In this document: piece by piece, positions 18,768 through 27,324 of the stretch
Layout of the letters: each line of letters starts with the position of its first letter
Numbering within the stretch: the stretch's first letter is position 1
Source of the DNA: Rikenellaceae bacterium
GTDB taxonomy: Bacteria > Bacteroidota > Bacteroidia > Bacteroidales > Rikenellaceae
DNA length: 64,000 nt
Direction: 5' to 3'
Assembly (NCBI GenBank): GCA_017935625.1
Contig: JAGBHC010000003.1
Coordinates: 1-64,000 of the forward strand
Translations under genes and position numbers: made by a program
Notes under the pieces: model-generated
Seen by the model: the letters and a program-made list of their open reading frames with translations, nothing else
Told to the model about the DNA's origin: nothing
Database searches by the model: none

Positions 18768-18848
18768 AAAGACGGTTCGCCTCTTTTCCGATTTCGGGGG
18801 CGGGCCGCATCGCTAACTTTTTGGAACCATTTAATTCTGTTTGATTTT

Positions 18849-20795
18849 ATGTTGAAAAGAATAATCTTTGCTGCGCTGCTGGCTCTGGGAACGGGAGCGG
18901 CCTGTGCGCAGGAGTACACGGGCGAGTCTCTGTCGAGAGGCTTCGTGGGCAGACCGTCGGGCGAACGGATGTATCTGAGCTGGCGCATGTTCGCCGATGA
19001 CGACGCAAATGCGGCGTTCGACCTCTATCGTTCGACGAACGGAGGCAAGGCGGTGAAAATCAATGCGGAGCCTATTGTCCGGACCTCCGATTTCATGGAC
19101 GGAACGGTCGATTTCGCGGCCGACAACCGTTGGGAGCTCCGCCAGGGGGGCCGCACCGTGGCCTTCTGGGAGCGCAAGGGCGGCGAACCGAAGCTGCCCT
19201 ATCTGCGCGTGCCCATCCAGCGTCCCGAGCCGGGCGAGGTGTTCGGCCAGAAGTTCACCTATTCGGCCAACGACTGTTCGGTGGGCGATTTGGACGGCGA
19301 CGGCGAATATGAAATCGTGCTCAAGTGGGAGGTTTCCAACTCCAAGCGTCCGCCCCAGACGGGTTTCGCAGGCAACACCCTGGTCGATGCCTACAAGCTC
19401 GACGGCACCCGGCTGTGGAGAATCGACCTCGGTCGGAACATCCGCTCCGGAGCTGCGACCACGCAGTTGCTGGTCTTCGACTTCGATGGCGACGGCCGGG
19501 CCGAGCTCTGCTGCAAGACGGGCGACGGAACGGTGGACGGCGTGGGCGAGGTAATCGGCGATGCGCAGGCCGACTGGCGGACCGCGGAGCAGGGCCGCTT
19601 CTACGGTAAGATTGTGAACGGTCCGGAGTACGTGACCGTCTTCCGCGGCAGCGACGGCAAGGCGCTGGCCACCGAGGAGTATGTGCCTACGCGCTATCCG
19701 CTCGACGGATGGGGCGGCATCGGCGGCAACGGCGGCAACGACAACACCGGCGGCCGTTCCGACCGTTTTTCGGCCGGCGTGGCGCTGCTCGACGGCAAGA
19801 CCCCTTCGCCGTTCTTCGTGCGCGGATGGTACGGGCGTACCGTGGTGGCCGCATGGACGTTCGACGGCGAGAAACTGGCGCTGAAGTGGGCTTTCGACAG
19901 TGCGCTTCCCGAGTGGGAGGGCTATTCGGGCATGGGTAACCACAGTGTGACCGTGGCCGATTTCGACGGCGACGGATGCGACGAGATATGCGTGGGCGCC
20001 ATGACCGTGGACCACGACGGCAAGGGACTCTTCACCACCGGCCTGCGCCACGGCGATGCGCTGCATGCCGGCGACCTCATCCCCTCGCGTCCGGGACTGG
20101 AGGTGTTCGGCGTGCATGAGAACGAGGAGGCGACCGTGGCGCTGGGTACGCCCGCCGTGGCGCTCTTCGACGGCCGCACGGGCGAAATCGTCTGGAGCGA
20201 CGGTCCGGGAGAGGATGCCGGGCGCGGTGTGGCGGCCGACATCGACCCCCGCTACGAGGGGGCCGAGTGCTGGGGCGGCCCCGGCGGTCTGCGTCGCGGC
20301 GACACGGGCGAGTTCATCAGCGACAAGGTGCCCAACTCCTGCAACTTCATCATCTACTGGGATGCCGACCCGCAGAGCGAGCTGCTCGACCGTACGGCCG
20401 TCAGCAAGTGGAACCCCGAGACCGAAACCACCGAAGTGGTGATGCAGGCCGAAGGGGCGGTCTCCAACAACGGAACCAAGTCGAACCCCTGTCTGTCGGG
20501 CGACCTGCTCGGCGACTGGCGCGAGGAGGTGATTTGGGCGTCGGAGGACCAGAGCGAACTGCGCATCTACCTGACCGACATCCCGGCCGTGAACCGGATG
20601 CCGACCCTCATGCAGGACCGTCAGTACCGGCTGGCCGTCGCCTGGCAGAACGTGGCCTACAACCAGCCGCCCCATCCCAGCTTCGACATGGCCGCCCGCT
20701 TCCGGGAGATTGAGGCCGCCCGTGCGGCTGCGGGCAAAGCCGCGAAAGCCGGAAACAAAGCTGCGAAGGCCGGAAGCAAAGGCCGCAAACGATAG
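18849..20795 (+). CDS. rhamnogalacturonan lyase, PL11 family
   Basis: 648 aa from ATG 18849. An in-frame opening from 18630 would read through the rnf terminator, and the chosen start gives a signal peptide ending GAACAQ. The PL11 start ESLSRGFVGRPSG, the Fn3-like LSWRMFADDDA region and repeated Asp-rich calcium loops (DLDGDGEYE, DFDGDGRAE, DFDGDGCDE) mark a YesW/YesX-type beta-propeller lyase that cleaves the rhamnogalacturonan-I backbone of pectin. The last 30 residues form an unusual Ala/Lys-rich tail (AAKAGNKAAKAGSKG). Secreted or periplasmic. The next gene is a sugar permease, which suggests pectin or rhamnose use. Confidence 0.88.
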   Translation: MLKRIIFAALLALGTGAACAQEYTGESLSRGFVGRPSGERMYLSWRMFADDDANAAFDLYRSTNGGKAVKINAEPIVRTSDFMDGTVDFAADNRWELRQGGRTVAFWERKGGEPKLPYLRVPIQRPEPGEVFGQKFTYSANDCSVGDLDGDGEYEIVLKWEVSNSKRPPQTGFAGNTLVDAYKLDGTRLWRIDLGRNIRSGAATTQLLVFDFDGDGRAELCCKTGDGTVDGVGEVIGDAQADWRTAEQGRFYGKIVNGPEYVTVFRGSDGKALATEEYVPTRYPLDGWGGIGGNGGNDNTGGRSDRFSAGVALLDGKTPSPFFVRGWYGRTVVAAWTFDGEKLALKWAFDSALPEWEGYSGMGNHSVTVADFDGDGCDEICVGAMTVDHDGKGLFTTGLRHGDALHAGDLIPSRPGLEVFGVHENEEATVALGTPAVALFDGRTGEIVWSDGPGEDAGRGVAADIDPRYEGAECWGGPGGLRRGDTGEFISDKVPNSCNFIIYWDADPQSELLDRTAVSKWNPETETTEVVMQAEGAVSNNGTKSNPCLSGDLLGDWREEVIWASEDQSELRIYLTDIPAVNRMPTLMQDRQYRLAVAWQNVAYNQPPHPSFDMAARFREIEAARAAAGKAAKAGNKAAKAGSKGRKR

Positions 20796-20869
20796 AAAAG
20801 AGAGTGCCGGCTGGGGCTCCGCACAGCGCGGGACTCCGGCCGGCGTACTGAAAAAGCGTGTGGAGCGAC

Positions 20870-22066
20870 ATGAAGAAATCTCAGACGGCGATAGCCCTCG
20901 CCTTTCTCGGGCTGATGTTTTTTTCGATAGGTTTTGCGCTGGGCATCAATTCGTTTCTGATACCGGTGCTGCGCACCTCGCTGGGGGTGTCGAGCGGCAT
21001 ATCCTATCTGGTGCTGACGGCCACGTTTCTGCCTTTCGTGCTGTTCAGCTATCCGGTTTCGCGCCAGATTGCGCGCCGCGGCTACAAGACGGTGATGTTC
21101 CAGTCGCTGCTGATGTTTGCGGTGGCGTTCCTGGCCTTCATGAATTCTGCCGAAAAGGGGAATCTCTACCTCTTTCTGCTGGCCAGTTTCGCGAGCGGAA
21201 TCGCCAATACGGCGCTTCAGGCTGCGGTCAATCCCTATATCACCATCCTGGGGCCGATGGAGAGCGCTGCGCGGCGCATCAGCTTCATGGGCATCTGCAA
21301 CAAGATAGCGTGGGCCGTGGCGCCGGTCTTCCTGGCCTGGCTCATCGGCAAGGAGGCGACCGCCACGGCGGTAGCCGACCTGCAGCGCCCCTTCATGGTC
21401 ATCATCGCGGTCTTCTTCGCATTGGGCATCGTCTCGATATTGGTGCCGCTGCCTGAGGTGAAGGCCCTGGGTGAAGAGGAGGAGCGGGCGGACGAGTGTC
21501 CCTATGCCGCCTCCAAGCGTTCGATATGGCAGTTCCCGCACCTGATTCTGGGGGCGGTGACCCTCTTCTTCTATGTGGGGGCCGAGACCGTCGCCCTGAG
21601 TACGGGCGTGGACTACGCCGGCGAACTGGGGCTGGCCGACAGCGCCGACTATGCGTGGCTGGCGAGCATCGGGATGGTGGTAGGCTATGTGTGCGGTATC
21701 GTGTTCATCCCCCGCTATCTGTCGCAGGCGATGGCGCTGCGCGTCTGCTCGTGGATTGGCATCGCGGGCAGCCTGGCCGTGTGTCTGCTGCCGGGCGCGC
21801 TCTCCATCTGGGGTATCGCCGCCATGGCTCTGGGCTGTTCGCTGATGTGGCCGGCTCTGTGGCCGTTGGCCATGAAGGATTTGGGGCGCTTCACCAAGAC
21901 CGGTTCGTCGCTTCTGGTGACGGCCATCGCGGGCGGAGCCGTGGTGCCCCTGCTGTTCGGTTTCCTCAAGGACGGGTTCGGCTCCCAGCATGCCTATTGG
22001 ATAACCCTGCCCTGTTTCGTGCTGATTCTCTATTACGGAACCTACGGCTACAAGATAAGAAGGTAG
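20870..22066 (+). CDS. FucP/GluP-type sugar:cation symporter (MFS)
   Basis: 398 aa, 12 predicted membrane helices. I use ATG 20870 (MKKSQTAIAL); a GTG 12 nt upstream is possible. Features of the FucP/glucose-galactose branch of the MFS: FALGINSFLIPVL in helix 1, NTALQAAVNPYI in the middle, and FYVGAETVALSTG opening the second half. Inner-membrane uptake of a monosaccharide is expected, but the substrate cannot be read from the sequence. Position 75 nt after the PL11 lyase hints at a pectin-derived sugar. Confidence 0.82.
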   Translation: MKKSQTAIALAFLGLMFFSIGFALGINSFLIPVLRTSLGVSSGISYLVLTATFLPFVLFSYPVSRQIARRGYKTVMFQSLLMFAVAFLAFMNSAEKGNLYLFLLASFASGIANTALQAAVNPYITILGPMESAARRISFMGICNKIAWAVAPVFLAWLIGKEATATAVADLQRPFMVIIAVFFALGIVSILVPLPEVKALGEEEERADECPYAASKRSIWQFPHLILGAVTLFFYVGAETVALSTGVDYAGELGLADSADYAWLASIGMVVGYVCGIVFIPRYLSQAMALRVCSWIGIAGSLAVCLLPGALSIWGIAAMALGCSLMWPALWPLAMKDLGRFTKTGSSLLVTAIAGGAVVPLLFGFLKDGFGSQHAYWITLPCFVLILYYGTYGYKIRR

Positions 22067-22088
22067 AGCGCGGCCGGGGGATATGGAA

Positions 22089-22124
22089 AAAGCGTCGCGG
22101 CACACCGGTGTGTCGCGACGCTTT
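22089..22124. terminator. bidirectional terminator between the MFS gene and zupT
   Basis: AAAGCGTCGCGGCACACC (22089-22106) is followed at once by its near-perfect complement GGTGTGTCGCGACGCTTT (22107-22124). A- and T-runs lie at the two edges. It sits between convergent genes. Confidence 0.8.
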
Positions 22125-22166
22125 CGTATTCGGGGCGGCTTCGGCCTGCTGCGGGGCAGCCGGTTT

Positions 22167-22970
22167 TCAGAGCAGGATGAGACTGACGGCCATGACGGCC
22201 ATGCCGATGACCAGTCCGAGGATGGAGATGTGGTGGTAGCCGTATTCGCGGGCCGAGGGCAGCAGTTCGTCCAGCGAGATGTATATCATGATGCCGGCCA
22301 CGGCGGCGAAGGTGCAGTTGAGCAGCAACGGGGACATGAAGGGCAGCAGTATCAGGTAGGCGACCAGCGCACCGAGGGGCTCGGCGAGTCCCGAGAGGAA
22401 CGAGAACCAGAAGGCTTCGCGGCGGTTGCCCGTGGCGGCGTAGATGGGCACCGACACGGCGATTCCCTCCGGAATGTTGTGGATGGCCACGGCGACGGCG
22501 ATGGCCGCGCCGGTGGAGGCTGAATCGAGCGAGGAGATGAAGGTGGCGATTCCCTCCGGGAAGTTGTGGATGGTGATGGCCAGCGCGGTCATCACCCCCA
22601 TGCGGCGGAGCCGGTGGTGATGCCGGTCCCTGTTTGGGGAGAGCTCCTCCAGCGAGTGCAGTTCATGGGGATTGTCGGCTTCGGGCACCAGCTTGTCGAT
22701 GACTCCGGCCACGAGCAGCCCGCCGAAGAAGGAGAGGGCCACGATGACCTCGCCCGTGCGCGGGCCGTAGAGCTCCTGCAGCTCGATGCGGGCGTTGTAG
22801 AGTATCTCCATGAACGAGATGTATATCATCACGCCGGCCGAAAGTCCCAGCGCGAAGGAGAGGAATTTGCGGTTGGTGCTTTTGGTCACCAGAGCGATGA
22901 GGCTGCCGATGCCCGTGGCCAGTCCGGCCAGCAGGGTCATCAGCAGTGCGTATGTGACGTTGCCTTGCAT
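22167..22970 (-). CDS. zupT: ZIP-family divalent metal transporter
   Basis: 267 aa, about eight membrane helices. The metal-site motifs HNFPEGIA and HNIPEGIA in helices 4 and 5 are the ZupT/ZIP signatures, and a His-rich cytoplasmic loop (RDRHHHRL) precedes them. It imports Zn2+ and possibly Fe2+ or Mn2+ across the inner membrane. Downstream of purE on the same strand (64-nt gap), so probably cotranscribed. Confidence 0.92.
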   Translation of the reverse strand: MQGNVTYALLMTLLAGLATGIGSLIALVTKSTNRKFLSFALGLSAGVMIYISFMEILYNARIELQELYGPRTGEVIVALSFFGGLLVAGVIDKLVPEADNPHELHSLEELSPNRDRHHHRLRRMGVMTALAITIHNFPEGIATFISSLDSASTGAAIAVAVAIHNIPEGIAVSVPIYAATGNRREAFWFSFLSGLAEPLGALVAYLILLPFMSPLLLNCTFAAVAGIMIYISLDELLPSAREYGYHHISILGLVIGMAVMAVSLILL

Positions 22971-23034
22971 GATGCGTCTTCTCCCTTATGCGTGTGTGCT
23001 GCCCGTGGGGCGCGGGGGCTCTCGGGGCGGTTCG

Positions 23035-23547
23035 TCAGTTGGCCTTGAAAGGCATCTTCACCTGGGCCAGCTCGTCGTTGGCCTTGTCTATCTTGCGGGC
23101 CAGTTCCGACTTGAACGCGGCGAAGCGCGCCCGCACGTCGCTGTCGGCCGTGGCGATTATCTGCGTTGCAAATATCGCCGCATTCTGCGCTCCGTCGAGC
23201 GCCATGGTGGCGACGGGAATGCCCGAGGGCATCTGCAGGATGGAGAGAATGCTGTCCCAGCCGTCGATGGAGTTGGACGACTTGATGGGCACTCCGATGA
23301 CGGGCAGCGGCGTGAGGGCTGCGATGACGCCCGGCAGATGGGCCGCGCCGCCCGCGCCGGCGATGATTACCTCGATGCCGCGTTCGGCCGCGCCCTTGGC
23401 GAAAGCGACCACGCGTTCGGGAACCCGGTGGGCCGACAACGCGTTGATTTCGTAAGGAATTTCCATCGAATCGAGGAATTTGGCCGCTTTCTCCATGATG
23501 TTCAGGTCGGAGGTGCTGCCCATGATGATGCTGACTCTTGCTTTCAT
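23035..23547 (-). CDS. purE: N5-carboxyaminoimidazole ribonucleotide mutase
   Basis: 170 aa from ATG 23547. A longer in-frame extension to 23634 would cover the promoter. Class I PurE motifs: IIMGSTSDL, SAHRVPE, AGAGGAAHLPG and SILQMPSG. It converts N5-CAIR to CAIR in purine synthesis, cytoplasmic. It diverges from hpt, so de novo and salvage purine genes share one intergenic region. Confidence 0.95.
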   Translation of the reverse strand: MKARVSIIMGSTSDLNIMEKAAKFLDSMEIPYEINALSAHRVPERVVAFAKGAAERGIEVIIAGAGGAAHLPGVIAALTPLPVIGVPIKSSNSIDGWDSILSILQMPSGIPVATMALDGAQNAAIFATQIIATADSDVRARFAAFKSELARKIDKANDELAQVKMPFKAN

Positions 23548-23594
23548 TTTATCGCGTTTTAATTTTAAAATTCGGGGTTTAATGTTTAACTTCG

Positions 23595-23625
23595 CAAAAT
23601 TAAATCTTATTTGAATAACTACAAA
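23595..23625 (-). promoter_or_regulatory. Bacteroidetes promoter for purE
   Basis: Read on the minus strand: TTTG (23625-23622), 19-nt spacer, TAATTTTG (23602-23595). The purE ATG is about 45 nt further on. Confidence 0.78.
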
Positions 23626-23639
23626 ACTTAGCAACGGAT

Positions 23640-24209
23640 ATGGAGAACCTTTCCTGTGAAAGCGACAAAGGCACGGTCAGAATACACGACCGGAGTTTTC
23701 GGGTGATGATTCCCGCGGCGGAGATTGACCGGGCCGTGGAGCGGGTGGCGGCAGCCGTGAACAGGGACTATCGCGACAAGCAGACCCCGCTTTTCCTGGG
23801 GGTGCTGAACGGGTCGTTCATGTTCATGTCGGACCTCATCAAGAAGGTGGATTTCAACTGCGAACTCTCGTTCGTGAAGCTGGCCTCGTACAGCGGGACC
23901 TCGACCACCGGTAAGGTGCAGGAGCTCATCGGACTCAAGAACAACATCGAAGGCCGTCACGTGGTGGTGGTCGAGGATATCGTCGATACGGGCGAGAGCA
24001 TCGAGCACCTGATGCGTTCGCTCGAAGGCCACCGTCCGGCCAGCGTGGAGGTGTGCACCCTGTTCTTCAAGCCGGGCTCCTATCGCAAGCAGATTCCCAT
24101 CAAGTACCGTGCGCTGGAGATAGGCAATGAGTTTATCGTGGGATACGGCCTCGACTACAACCAGTTGGGCCGCAACCTGAAAGATATTTACGTAGTGGCG
24201 GATGAATAG
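23640..24209 (+). CDS. hpt: hypoxanthine phosphoribosyltransferase
   Basis: 189 aa. The PRPP-binding motif VVVVEDIVDTGES and the VLNGSFMFMSDLIK region fit type I purine phosphoribosyltransferases. It salvages hypoxanthine and guanine. The stop codon overlaps the queE start by 8 nt, so the two genes are translationally coupled although their pathways differ. Confidence 0.93.
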   Translation: MENLSCESDKGTVRIHDRSFRVMIPAAEIDRAVERVAAAVNRDYRDKQTPLFLGVLNGSFMFMSDLIKKVDFNCELSFVKLASYSGTSTTGKVQELIGLKNNIEGRHVVVVEDIVDTGESIEHLMRSLEGHRPASVEVCTLFFKPGSYRKQIPIKYRALEIGNEFIVGYGLDYNQLGRNLKDIYVVADE

Positions 24210-24834
24210 AGAGCAGCAGGACCAGTTCGACGGCGGCCGTCGCCTGCCGCTGGTCGAGGATTTTTACACCATACAGGGCGAGGGTTTCCACACCGGAAAG
24301 GCGGCCTATTTCATCCGTCTGGGCGGTTGCGACGTCGGCTGCCGCTGGTGCGACGCCAAATTCACGTGGAATCCCCGGATATACCCGCCGCGCAGCGTGG
24401 ACGAAATCGTGGAGCGCGCCTGCGGCTACAAGGCGCAGGCCATCGTGGTGACCGGCGGCGAGCCGCTGCTCTATCCGCTGGATTACCTCACCGGCAGGCT
24501 GCACGAGCGCGGGCTGGAGATTTTTCTCGAGACCTCGGGCTCGCATCCCTTCAGCGGAACGTTCGACTGGGTGTGTCTGTCGCCCAAGCGCCGGCAGCCG
24601 CCCCTGGAGGAGGCGTTCGGCAGGGCGCACGAGTTGAAGGTCATCGTGGAGAGCGAGGCGGATTTCGAATGGGCCGAACGGAACGCCGCATGCACGCGCA
24701 GCGGGTGCCTGCTCTATCTGCAACCCGAGTGGAGCGTCTACGAACGGGTGACGCCGGCCATCGTGGAGTATGTCAAGGAGCATCCGCAGTGGAACATTTC
24801 GGTGCAGACGCATAAGTTCATGCACATTCCGTAA
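24202..24834 (+). CDS. queE: 7-carboxy-7-deazaguanine synthase (radical SAM)
   Basis: 210 aa. The radical SAM motif CDVGCRWC (CX3CX2C), FYTIQGEGFHTGKAAYFIRL before it and VVTGGEPLL after it identify QueE. It makes 7-carboxy-7-deazaguanine in queuosine synthesis. No other queuosine genes are near. Overlaps hpt by 8 nt and is followed by the DivIC-like gene. Confidence 0.93.
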   Translation: MNREQQDQFDGGRRLPLVEDFYTIQGEGFHTGKAAYFIRLGGCDVGCRWCDAKFTWNPRIYPPRSVDEIVERACGYKAQAIVVTGGEPLLYPLDYLTGRLHERGLEIFLETSGSHPFSGTFDWVCLSPKRRQPPLEEAFGRAHELKVIVESEADFEWAERNAACTRSGCLLYLQPEWSVYERVTPAIVEYVKEHPQWNISVQTHKFMHIP

Positions 24835-24855
24835 CGGGAGAGGAGGAGAGACAGC

Positions 24856-25134
24856 ATGCTGAAACTGGGACAGGACAGACGTTTGTGGATAGGCACGATT
24901 GTGGTTTTCGTGCTGCTGATTGTCTTTTTCGATGCCAACAGCGTCATCGACGGCATCCGTCTGCGCCGCGACATCCGGGAGCTGGAGTCGCGCAAGCTCT
25001 ACTACCGCGAGCGTATCGTGGAGGACAGCGTGTTGCTGGAGCGCCTCAAGGAGAACGACTTCCTGGAGCAGTACGCCCGCGAGCACTTCATGATGCGCAA
25101 GCCCGGCGAGGAGATTTATGTCATTCAGCAGTAG
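24856..25134 (+). CDS. FtsB/DivIC-like septum formation initiator
   Basis: 92 aa. One membrane helix (about 10-27), then a short coiled coil (LRRDIRELESRKLYYRERI) and the typical C-terminal motif DFLEQYAREHFMMRKPGEEIYVI. Family members form a complex with FtsL and FtsQ at the septum. An AGGAGG element precedes the ATG. Third gene of hpt-queE-divIC. Confidence 0.9.
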   Translation: MLKLGQDRRLWIGTIVVFVLLIVFFDANSVIDGIRLRRDIRELESRKLYYRERIVEDSVLLERLKENDFLEQYAREHFMMRKPGEEIYVIQQ

Positions 25135-25195
25135 CCGGAGACGGCGGACGGTGCTCCCCGGAAGGAAGGAAAGGCGTGTTTTGTGCGCCTTATTT

Positions 25196-25227
25196 TTCGT
25201 TTTTTTCGATTAAGGGTTGTATTTTTG
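25196..25227 (+). promoter_or_regulatory. Bacteroidetes promoter for aroQ
   Basis: TTCG (25196-25199, three of four matches to TTTG), 20-nt spacer, TATTTTTG (25220-25227), in an AT-rich patch 75 nt before the aroQ start. Confidence 0.6.
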
Positions 25228-25301
25228 CAGGGAAATTCGAGGCAGGTGCCTGCGGGCGCCGTGCGGAGTTTCCGTTCGCGAATGTAAAAACTGAAACCGG
25301 C

Positions 25302-25718
25302 ATGAAGATATTGATAGTAAACGGGCCGAACCTCAATCTGCTCGGCCGTCGGGAACCGCAGATTTACGGCAACCGGGGTTTCGAGGAGTATCTCGAAACG
25401 CTCGTAAAACGCTATCCGCAGGTGGAGTTCGGCTATTGTCAGTCGAACATCGAGGGCGAGCTGGTGACCGTTCTCCAGCAGGCCGACGGCGTATGGGACG
25501 GCGTGGTGCTCAATGCGGGCGCCTACACCCACACTTCGGTGGCGCTGCGGGATGCCATCGGCGGGGTGGATGTTCCGGTGGTGGAGGTGCACATTTCGTG
25601 CATCCTCTCCCGCGAGGAGTTCCGTCACGTGTCGCTCATCGCCCCCAAGTGCAAGGGCTCGGTCATGGGTTTCGGTCTCGACTCCTATCGGCTGGGCGTC
25701 GAGGCGCTGCTGGGATAG
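25302..25718 (+). CDS. aroQ: type II 3-dehydroquinate dehydratase
   Basis: 138 aa from ATG 25302; an upstream extension would overlap the DivIC-like gene and the promoter. Motifs: NGPNLNLLGRREPQIYG with the catalytic Arg/Tyr loop, NAGAYTHTSVALRDAI, and VEVHISCILSREEFR with the catalytic His. Third step of the shikimate pathway. Confidence 0.94.
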   Translation: MKILIVNGPNLNLLGRREPQIYGNRGFEEYLETLVKRYPQVEFGYCQSNIEGELVTVLQQADGVWDGVVLNAGAYTHTSVALRDAIGGVDVPVVEVHISCILSREEFRHVSLIAPKCKGSVMGFGLDSYRLGVEALLG

Positions 25719-25814
25719 GCCGGGCTGCCGGTCGGAAAAGAGCCCGCCGGACGGGGAGGCAAACCCCGGGACGGAGGGAAAAGGAATGGAAGTTTAGGTT
25801 AGGCAAATAGCATT

Positions 25815-27272
25815 ATGTATAAGAAGACGAAGATTGTAGCAACTCTGTCCGACAGACGTTGCGATGTGGATTTTATCCGTTCGCTCTACGAGGCGGGGAT
25901 GGATGCGGTGCGTATCAATTCGGCCCATGCGACGCTCGAAGGGGCCGACCGGGTGGTGGACAATGTCCGGCAGGTGTCGGATGCGATTCCGATTATCATC
26001 GACACCAAGGGTCCCGAAATCCGTGTGACCGGCATGGCCGCGGGTTTCGAAGAGGGAATTCGCGTGGCGGTGGGCGACGTGGTGACCATCAGGGGCACGG
26101 CCGACAACCTGCCTTCGGACGACAAGACCGTTTACATGAACGACCCCTCCTTCGCCGAGGATGTGCCGGTGGGGGCGACGGTGCTTATCGACGACGGAGA
26201 GCTGGAGCTGTCGGTGGAGGCGAAGACGGAGGGTGCGCTGCGCTGCGTGGTGCACAACAGCGGAGTGATACGCTCCAAGAAGAGCGTCAATGTACCCGGG
26301 GTGAAGATAGACCTGCCCTCGGTGACCGAAAAGGACCGCATGTTCATCGAATGGGCCATCGAAAAGGACATCGACTTCATTGCGCACTCCTTCGTGCGTA
26401 AGAAGGAGGATGTGCTGGAGGTGAAGAAGATAATCGCCGAGCACAACAGCCCCATCAAAATCATCTCCAAAATCGAGAACCGGGAGGGCGTGGAGAACAT
26501 CGACGAGATATTGCAGGAGACCTACGGCGTGATGGTGGCCCGCGGCGACCTGGGCGTGGAGATTCCCGCCGAGCAGATTCCCGTGACCCAGCGGCTCATC
26601 GTGAACAAGTGCATCGAGAGCAAGACGCCGGTGATTATCGCCACGCAGATGCTCCACTCGATGATTAGCAACCCGCGTCCCACCCGTGCCGAGGTGAGCG
26701 ACATCGCCAGCGCCATCTACCAGCGGGCCGATGCGGTGATGCTGAGCGGTGAAACGGCCAACGGCATGTATCCCGTGGAGGCGGTGAGCACCATGGCCCG
26801 GGTGGCTATCGAGATTGAGAAGGACAACAACCACAACAAGCCGTTCATCGACATGAACATGGTCGATATCAACAACGAGATTACCGCCCAGCTGTCACGT
26901 TCGGCGGTGCGGGCGAGTCTCAACCTGCCGGTCAAGGCGGTGATTATCGACACCATGACGGGGCGGACGGGCCGCTATCTGTCGGCATTCCGCAACGAGA
27001 AACCGGTCTATGCCGTCTGCTACCGCAAGAGCGTGACACGCCAGATGGCCCTGTCGTTCGGCGTCCATCCCATCTATTGCAAGCCGCTGGCCATTCACGA
27101 GAGCTTCATTCCGGTGATGCTCAACTACCTGAGCGGCCGCAACTGGATAACGAGCGAAGACCTGGTGGTGGTTATCGGGGGCAACTTCGGCGTGGCGACT
27201 GGCGCTTCGTTCATGGAGATAGCCACGGTGGCCAACCTGCGTCTGAAGGCCGAACTCATGAGCAGCCGCTAA
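25815..27272 (+). CDS. pyk: pyruvate kinase
   Basis: 485 aa. TKIVATLSDRRCD and RINSAHAT (the usual NFSHG site is NSAH, as in other Bacteroidales chains I recall), DTKGPEIR, the catalytic Lys in IISKIENREGVENID, MVARGDLGVEIP and ADAVMLSGETANG are present in order. It makes ATP and pyruvate from phosphoenolpyruvate. It ends with the regulatory C-terminal domain. Cytoplasmic. Confidence 0.95.
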   Translation: MYKKTKIVATLSDRRCDVDFIRSLYEAGMDAVRINSAHATLEGADRVVDNVRQVSDAIPIIIDTKGPEIRVTGMAAGFEEGIRVAVGDVVTIRGTADNLPSDDKTVYMNDPSFAEDVPVGATVLIDDGELELSVEAKTEGALRCVVHNSGVIRSKKSVNVPGVKIDLPSVTEKDRMFIEWAIEKDIDFIAHSFVRKKEDVLEVKKIIAEHNSPIKIISKIENREGVENIDEILQETYGVMVARGDLGVEIPAEQIPVTQRLIVNKCIESKTPVIIATQMLHSMISNPRPTRAEVSDIASAIYQRADAVMLSGETANGMYPVEAVSTMARVAIEIEKDNNHNKPFIDMNMVDINNEITAQLSRSAVRASLNLPVKAVIIDTMTGRTGRYLSAFRNEKPVYAVCYRKSVTRQMALSFGVHPIYCKPLAIHESFIPVMLNYLSGRNWITSEDLVVVIGGNFGVATGASFMEIATVANLRLKAELMSSR

Positions 27273-27324
27273 GGGGCCGGAGACGATTCCGGCGACCGGG
27301 TGACGGCGGAGATTCGAGATAGCG

